Shown: positions 59,604 through 64,000 of the stretch, in pieces
How positions within the stretch are numbered: position 1 is the stretch's first letter
Layout of the letters: each line of letters opens with the position of its first letter
Source: Iamia sp035575815
Lineage (GTDB): Bacteria > Actinomycetota > Acidimicrobiia > Acidimicrobiales > Iamiaceae
DNA: 64,000 nucleotides
Direction: 5' to 3'
Assembly: GCF_035575815.1 (NCBI RefSeq)
Contig: NZ_DATLXO010000120.1
Coordinates: forward strand, 6,564 to 70,563
Notes under the pieces: generated by a model
Told to the model about the DNA's origin: nothing
Database searches by the model: none
What the model saw: only the letters and a program-made list of their open reading frames with translations
Program-made: the position numbers and the translations under genes

Positions 59604-60682
59604 TTGGCGAAGCTCGATCCGTTGCGGTCGAAGTACCCGCCCGCCCGGGCGACCCGCTTGCAGCGCGGGCAGAGCTCGGTGAGGTGCGAGGCGGGCTGGG
59701 TGGTGGGGTCGAGTCGGTAGTCCTGGCCGAGCTCGGCGAGCGTCGCCTGCAGGTCGTGCACGAACACCTCCGGGGCCAACGGCTCGCCGCAGCGGGCGCA
59801 GGGCTGTCGACCCGCCCGGCTGTTGACCTCGGCGTACATCTGGATGCCGACCGAGGCGGGGCGCTGGACCACGTGGAAGAACTTGCCGAAGGGGATGAAC
59901 ACCAACGACAGCACCACCGCCGCCATGTGGATGACCACGAGGAAGTCGTAGTAGGACCCCTCGAACAGGCTGGCCGAGGCGGTGAGCAACAAGCCGGTGA
60001 CCGCGATCACGACCAACATCAGCAACGGCACCATGTCGTAGCCGAAGCTCTGGCCCGCGATCACGGCGCGATCCCGGAACCGTCGCCACAGGAAGATGGC
60101 GCACCCGACGAGCACGAGCACGGCGGTGTAGTCGAGGGCGTGGAACATCGACCAACCGAAGAACGACGTGGCGTCGAAGGTGATCGTGCCCATCCCGAAC
60201 ACGAAGGTCCGGTACGTCTCCTCGGTGCCCGGCTCCAGCTTGAACGCCAGCCACCCGAAGACGAGCGGGAACGTGATCAGCGTCGCCCCGATCACGCCCC
60301 AGAACAGGCACTGGTGGGCGATCCACCGCAGCACGCCGCGGCGACGGATGAACCCCTGGGCCAGGAGCTGTCCCGCCACCGCACGGGGCAACAGGGCGGG
60401 CAGCGCCCGGAAGCTGTCCCACGACCCCGCCAGCTGCCAGCCCCGTCGCCAGTACCGCCGGGTGGACGGCATGTGGAGCCAGCGGGCGTAGCGGGCCACG
60501 ATGGCATACGTCAGGGCGACGATGCCGACGGCGTAGCCGATGAGCGCCGAGTCGAAGTTCGCCAGGCCGCTCGAGCCGGCCCAGATCAGGCCGAGCAGCA
60601 CGAGGGCGGCGACGCCGCCGACCACGCGCTCCCCGCCTCGCCTCGGGCGGGAGGTGGGTGTCGGCGATGTGTCGGAAGGCAT
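59600..60682 (-). CDS. Cytochrome b-like membrane subunit (NarI-like) with C-terminal zinc ribbon
   Basis: 360 aa from ATG 60682. About seven transmembrane segments; in-membrane His residues (RWIAHQCLFWGVIG, FHALDYTAVLVLVG, LVVIHMAAVVLSLVFIPF, GKFFHVVQRP) could ligate two haems b, as in NarI/HdrE quinol oxidases. The C-terminal soluble part has CARCGEPL and CPRCKR, a probable zinc ribbon or rubredoxin-like site. First gene of the operon, overlapping the catalytic gene by 4 bp (ATGA). The nearest named family is the NarI/nitrate reductase gamma group; assignment is by topology. Confidence 0.8.
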   Translation of the reverse strand: MPSDTSPTPTSRPRRGGERVVGGVAALVLLGLIWAGSSGLANFDSALIGYAVGIVALTYAIVARYARWLHMPSTRRYWRRGWQLAGSWDSFRALPALLPRAVAGQLLAQGFIRRRGVLRWIAHQCLFWGVIGATLITFPLVFGWLAFKLEPGTEETYRTFVFGMGTITFDATSFFGWSMFHALDYTAVLVLVGCAIFLWRRFRDRAVIAGQSFGYDMVPLLMLVVIAVTGLLLTASASLFEGSYYDFLVVIHMAAVVLSLVFIPFGKFFHVVQRPASVGIQMYAEVNSRAGRQPCARCGEPLAPEVFVHDLQATLAELGQDYRLDPTTQPASHLTELCPRCKRVARAGGYFDRNGSSFAK

Positions 60683-61051
60683 CACGATCCAGGCTGGCCG
60701 ACGACGGGGTCCGCGGCGTCGCCTCCACCATCGCGCATCACAGAGAACCACGCCTGTCGACGGGCAGCTCGGGGAGGCGGATCCGCCGACCGGGCATGCT
60801 CGCCGGCGGGAGCCGGGCGTCTTCGTGCTCGTCGCCCACGCTCCCGGACATGCCGCGAATGGTGGTCCGGACGGAAGAAGGCTCGAAAGGGTCGAAGGTC
60901 CCTGATGTCTCCGCCCTTTGCCCCTACCGGCCGCCGACGGCCGGCGAGATGATCGAGGGATGACGACGCCCCGCAGACCAAGGGCGGCCGAGGATTATCA
61001 CTGTCGCCACTCCAGGCCCCTGCGCTGTGGCTCGAGCGACCGGAGGACCGC
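60683..61051. other. 369-bp divergent promoter region
   Basis: Between the molybdoenzyme operon (minus) and the globin gene (plus). It holds a DosR-box-like site at 60889 and an inverted repeat CCGGCCG-CCGA-CGGCCGG at 60927-60944. No gene is supported. Both transcription units may be controlled from here. Confidence 0.7.
60889..60902. promoter_or_regulatory. DosR-box-like site 3, divergent promoter
   Basis: GGGTCGAAGGTCCC: four of five bases of the GGGAC half and the whole GTCCC half match the DosR core; it shares GAAGGTCCCTGAT with site 2. It lies 207 bp upstream of the molybdoenzyme operon start and 150 bp upstream of the group III haemoglobin gene. Confidence 0.6.
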
Positions 61052-61465
61052 ATGAGCCGAGAGGCGCGCCGGCCACCGCCTGTCGACGACCTCGACACGC
61101 CCGAAGAGATCGCCGAGATGGTCCGCCGGTTCTACCAGGACGTGGCCCAGGACGACCTGCTGGGCCCGCTGTTCAACGACGTGGCCCGGGTCGACTGGAG
61201 CGAGCACCTGCCGAAGCTCACCCGGTTCTGGTGTCGGGCCCTGCTCGGCATCGAGGGCTACACGGGTAACCCGTTTCGCGCCCATGCGCTGGTCAACGAA
61301 CGGTCGCCGTTCACCCTGGAGCACTTCGAGCGTTGGCTGGAGCTCTTCCACGACACTGTGGAGCTGGGCTGGGTCGGGCCCAACTCCGATCGCGCGTTGG
61401 CGCTGGCCCGGAACGTGGCCCGGGTCCACAGCAACCAGCTCGTGGGGACGCCGGTCGATGCGTGA
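61052..61465 (+). CDS. Group III truncated haemoglobin (copy 1)
   Basis: 137 aa. trHb III signature: LDTPEEIAEMVRRFYQDVAQ, NDVARVDWSEHLPKLTRFWC, and the proximal His in ERWLELFHDTVELGWVGPNS. Likely NO or O2 ligand chemistry, for example NO dioxygenase or NO-protecting haemoprotein. ATG 61052. Same globin type as the C-terminal half of the DUF1971 fusion and as the next gene. Overlaps that gene by 8 bp. Confidence 0.92.
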   Translation: MSREARRPPPVDDLDTPEEIAEMVRRFYQDVAQDDLLGPLFNDVARVDWSEHLPKLTRFWCRALLGIEGYTGNPFRAHALVNERSPFTLEHFERWLELFHDTVELGWVGPNSDRALALARNVARVHSNQLVGTPVDA

Positions 61466-62195
61466 TCGCCAGGCACCGGCCCTGGCAACGTCCGGGCATC
61501 GACACGGCGTCGAGGTCGGCGCCGTGACCGGGTCATGGGAGCGCGCGGATGGCGAGGAGCTCGATGCGGCCGGGATGGGCGGCGACCCGCCGTGTTGGGC
61601 CGGGATCGTGGAGGACCACCGAGACGAGGATCCCGACGACGGGGTCGATCCGGTCGACGCGCTGCCGCGGGAGCCGCACCTCATGTCGAAGGCGACCGAC
61701 GGGACGAGTGGACAGGTGGTGCCGAAGCCGGGGGACGGTGCCGTGGCCACGGAGCAGGACCTGTCGACCCGCACGCAGGTCGACCGCCTGGTGATCGCGT
61801 TCTACCGCGAGATCATGTTCGACGACCTGCTCGAGCCGGTCTTCGGCGAGGTCGCCGAGGTCGATTGGGGAGAGCACATCCTCAAGCTGATCGACTACTG
61901 GTGTTGGATCCTGTTCGGGACCAAGGGCTATGCTGGCGCGGTCACGAAGGCGCACCGCCACCTCCACGGCCTTCAGCCGATCGAGCCCGAGCACTGTGAC
62001 CGCTGGTTCTCGCTGTGGGTCAGCTGCGTCGACGACGGCTGGGTCGGCCCCTACGCCGAGCGGGCCAAGGACCACGCAGCGGTGCTCATGGCCGGGATGG
62101 CCAGGCGGCTCTTCGGCTTCACCTGGCCCGCCCCTATGGCCGCCCCGATGGCCGCCCCGACTTCCGCCTCCGCCTCGTCCGCGGCCGCGCCGTGA
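61458..62195 (+). CDS. Group III truncated haemoglobin (copy 2) with N-terminal extension
   Basis: 245 aa from ATG 61458. Residues 110-230 are a trHb III domain: QVDRLVIAFYREIMFDDLLE, EVDWGEHILKLIDYWCWILF and CDRWFSLWVSCVDDGWVGPY. Here the residue after FSLW is V rather than His, and the usual HD in the F helix is replaced by SC, so the proximal His seems missing. An alternative ATG at 61683 with GGGAG nine bases upstream would begin just before the globin; in that case the in-frame 61458-61682 stretch, which contains a GGDPPCWA motif, would be a separate feature. Confidence 0.75.
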   Translation: MRDRQAPALATSGHRHGVEVGAVTGSWERADGEELDAAGMGGDPPCWAGIVEDHRDEDPDDGVDPVDALPREPHLMSKATDGTSGQVVPKPGDGAVATEQDLSTRTQVDRLVIAFYREIMFDDLLEPVFGEVAEVDWGEHILKLIDYWCWILFGTKGYAGAVTKAHRHLHGLQPIEPEHCDRWFSLWVSCVDDGWVGPYAERAKDHAAVLMAGMARRLFGFTWPAPMAAPMAAPTSASASSAAAP

Positions 62196-62214
62196 CGCTG
62201 TCGCGGTCGACGCC

Positions 62215-62874
62215 CTAGTCGTCCGACGGTCGGGTCATCCGGCAACGGAGGCGACAGTGAGCCCGACGGGGATCGTGCGGCACCAGCTCGTCGACCACGA
62301 TCCCGCCGACGGCCTCGGCCATCCCCTGGGCCAAGCCGAGGTGGAGCATGCACACCGTGTCCGGGTCGGTGAGCACCGCAGAGGTGAACGGGCACGCCTC
62401 GAGCGTGACGTCGAGGGCGTCACCGTCCCGGCGCACGGAGGGCGCGAAGCCCAGGCGGGCCATCTGTCCGACGAAGGGGGTGACCGGCTCACTCGCCGGC
62501 CGGTCACCGAGGCGCTGGTGGAGCCCGGCGCGACGTCCCACCTCCACCGGGGCATCGCCGCTGCGGATCACCTCCGTGAGCAGCATGGCCAACCGCTCGT
62601 ACGGACCGGTGACACCCCAACGGCTGTCGGCCGAGGGATGCACCGCGTAGCGAAGGCGAGGACGTCCCCGCCCGATGGGGGGCGCCGCCGACTCCACCAC
62701 CAAGCCGGCATCCACGAGCTTGGCCAGGTGCTGGCGAATCGCGTTGTGGTTGAGTCCGAAGTGAGCCGTGAGCTCGGCGACATCGACCGGAGCGTCGGCA
62801 TCGGCGAGGTACTGGAAGATCTCGTGGCGGGTGGGATCGCCCATGGCGCGAGCTTGAGCCTGGAGCGTGGGCAT
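62215..62874 (-). CDS. HTH transcriptional regulator with C-terminal cysteine cluster (SufR/ArsR-like)
   Basis: 219 aa. N-terminal winged HTH (about 5-75): MGDPTRHEIFQYLADADAPV, LTAHFGLNHNAIRQHLAKLV, and GRGRPRLRYAVHPS. The C-terminal half resembles the Fe-S-binding domain of SufR-type regulators, with Cys in LEACPFTSAV, VCMLHLG and AHCRLRCRM, so it probably senses iron, oxygen or NO through a cluster. ATG 62874. Next to the globin genes; likely controls nearby nitrosative-stress genes (inference). Confidence 0.85.
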   Translation of the reverse strand: MPTLQAQARAMGDPTRHEIFQYLADADAPVDVAELTAHFGLNHNAIRQHLAKLVDAGLVVESAAPPIGRGRPRLRYAVHPSADSRWGVTGPYERLAMLLTEVIRSGDAPVEVGRRAGLHQRLGDRPASEPVTPFVGQMARLGFAPSVRRDGDALDVTLEACPFTSAVLTDPDTVCMLHLGLAQGMAEAVGGIVVDELVPHDPRRAHCRLRCRMTRPSDD

Positions 62875-63074
62875 GAGTGGACTCCCTGTCGACCCGCCCC
62901 CTACCAGGGTGACGGTTCCACCGTGCAGGAGGGTTCATGCGACTCGGTGCGGGCGACATGCGAAGAACCGGTCGGAGGCCGCAGAATAACCGACATCTGC
63001 ACCAGAAGGATGATGGAAGATGTCCTTCGACGGCGGGGGGACCACCTCGGACCGTCACCGACGGGCGCGGCCTC

Positions 63075-64000
63075 TCAGCCGCCGAGGGCGAGACCGGCGG
63101 TGAGGAGCGCGCCGAAGGCCAGCTGCACCCGGCCCGTCCCCACGAGGACGGGGACGAGCCCGGTCCCACGGGCCCCGCTCAGCACGGCGACGACCGGGCG
63201 CTGGGCGAGCAGGATGGCCACGAGGGCCACCGCCCCGGCCGGCCGCCCGCCCAGGCCGGTCACCAGCGGGACCGCCACGAACGCGCCGACCACCAGGGCG
63301 ACGTAGAGGGCGCGGGTCCGCCGGTCGCCGAGGCGCACGGCGAGGGTCCGCTTCCGGGCCACGGTGTCGCCCGGGATGTCACGCAGGTTGTTGGTGACGA
63401 GCAGCGCGGTGGCGAGGAGGCCCACCGGCACCGAGGCGCCCAGGGCCAGACCGTTCAGCGACCCGGTCTGCACGTAGGCCGAGCCGGCGGTGGCCACCAC
63501 CCCGAAGAAGGTGAAGACGAAGACCTCACCGAACCCGGCGTAGCCGTAGGGGCGGGGGCCGCCGGTGTAGAACCAGCCGGCGGCGATGGCGAGGGCGCCC
63601 ACCACGAACAGCTCGGGCCCGACGGCCAGCGCCAGCGCGGCCCCGACCCCGCCGGCCACCGCGAAGCCCGCGAGGGCGGCCCGCTTGACCGCGCCGGGTC
63701 GGGCCAGACCCTGCCCGACGAGTCGCACCGGCCCCACCCGCTGATCATCCGCATCGGTGCCCCGGATGCCGTCGGAGTAGTCGTTGGCGAAGTTGGTCGC
63801 GACCTGCAGCGCCACCGCCACCAGCAGGGCGGCGACCGCCCGCCACCAGATGAGACCGTCGGGCACCCGACCCACGGCACACGCGGTGCCGACGGCCACC
63901 GGCACGACCGCGGCGGGCAGGGTTCGGGGCCGGGCGCCGGCCAGCCACAGCCGCCAGCCCTCGGGCCCGGGGCCGGCCGACGGGCCCGAGGCGCCGGGCG
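63075..64000 (-). CDS. menA: 1,4-dihydroxy-2-naphthoate octaprenyltransferase, 5' end beyond window
   Basis: The frame is open to the right edge, so the N-terminus is missing; about 308 residues are visible. UbiA-fold prenyltransferase: the visible N-terminal GARPRTLPAAVVPVAVGTA, the first Asp-rich motif NFANDYSDGIRGTD, RVGPVRLV, then AGWFYTGGPRPYGYAGFGEV and the second Asp-rich region VTNNLRDIPGDTVARKRTL. It attaches the prenyl tail to DHNA. Eight or nine transmembrane helices. A GTG at 63905 exists but would cut conserved sequence, so the true start lies outside. Confidence 0.92.
   Translation of the reverse strand, partial: PGASGPSAGPGPEGWRLWLAGARPRTLPAAVVPVAVGTACAVGRVPDGLIWWRAVAALLVAVALQVATNFANDYSDGIRGTDADDQRVGPVRLVGQGLARPGAVKRAALAGFAVAGGVGAALALAVGPELFVVGALAIAAGWFYTGGPRPYGYAGFGEVFVFTFFGVVATAGSAYVQTGSLNGLALGASVPVGLLATALLVTNNLRDIPGDTVARKRTLAVRLGDRRTRALYVALVVGAFVAVPLVTGLGGRPAGAVALVAILLAQRPVVAVLSGARGTGLVPVLVGTGRVQLAFGALLTAGLALGG

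Overview
The window is GC-rich bacterial chromosome with many GTG starts and very tight gene packing. Several markers point to the Actinomycetota: a mycothiol synthase (MshD), a PdtaR-type ANTAR regulator beside polA, a DosR/DevR-type regulator, a FadD19-like CoA ligase pair and a complete-looking classical menaquinone pathway. The gene content would fit the class Acidimicrobiia, but that placement is inference. Genes on both strands are mostly housekeeping, with islands of toxin-antitoxin debris and a nitrogen-oxide/redox region at the right end.

Layout. 1-6.4 kb: start of polA, pdtaR, a transporter fused to DUF3105, tRNA-Leu(CAA), a peroxiredoxin, a truncated haemoglobin, a hydrolase, a lipoprotein and a VapC fossil. 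7.6-16.8 kb (minus strand): a mixed trp/his block running hisF, groES-like, hisI, trpE, ygfZ, hydrolase, J-domain protein, trpC, trpF, trpB, trpA. 17-20.1 kb: a plus-strand block (PEP mutase-like enzyme, a TA fossil, a phosphatase, a quinone oxidoreductase-like enzyme) that separates hisF from hisDCBHA (20.2-24.7 kb, minus). 25-28.5 kb: a cell-surface locus with a structured leader, a small LARTG protein, a processive GT2 glycosyltransferase and a GH26-like lipoprotein. 28.6-41.8 kb: nth, mshD, rlmN, a lytic transglycosylase, a nucleotidyltransferase, MaoC, a VIT-family transporter, two FadD19-like ligases, then menG and menF.

42.4-46.4 kb is a gene graveyard lying between menF and menD/menH. 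It holds intact antitoxins and a MazF-like toxin, a frameshifted HepT, an internally deleted BKACE (DUF849) gene, and a frameshifted methyltransferase and acetyltransferase. menD and menH follow as a divergent pair. menA, cut by the right edge, completes four to five steps of menaquinone synthesis in the window.

49.9-62.9 kb is the most interesting part. A DosR-like response regulator and its GAF sensor kinase are followed by small cysteine- or histidine-rich proteins, a DUF1971-truncated haemoglobin fusion, a RIC/ScdA di-iron repair protein, a six-gene operon (cytochrome b-like membrane protein, NarB-like molybdoenzyme, four-cluster ferredoxin, Rieske protein, small membrane protein, HPP-family protein), two group III truncated haemoglobins and a cysteine-containing HTH regulator. 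Three 14-bp sites resembling the DosR box lie at promoters across this stretch. The reading offered here is a hypoxia/NO-controlled nitrate reduction and nitrosative defence regulon.

Repeats are a second theme. A 50-bp hairpin element occurs as two spaced pairs (7.5 and 39.6 kb), and there are three unrelated tandem arrays with 14-, 18- and 52-bp periods.
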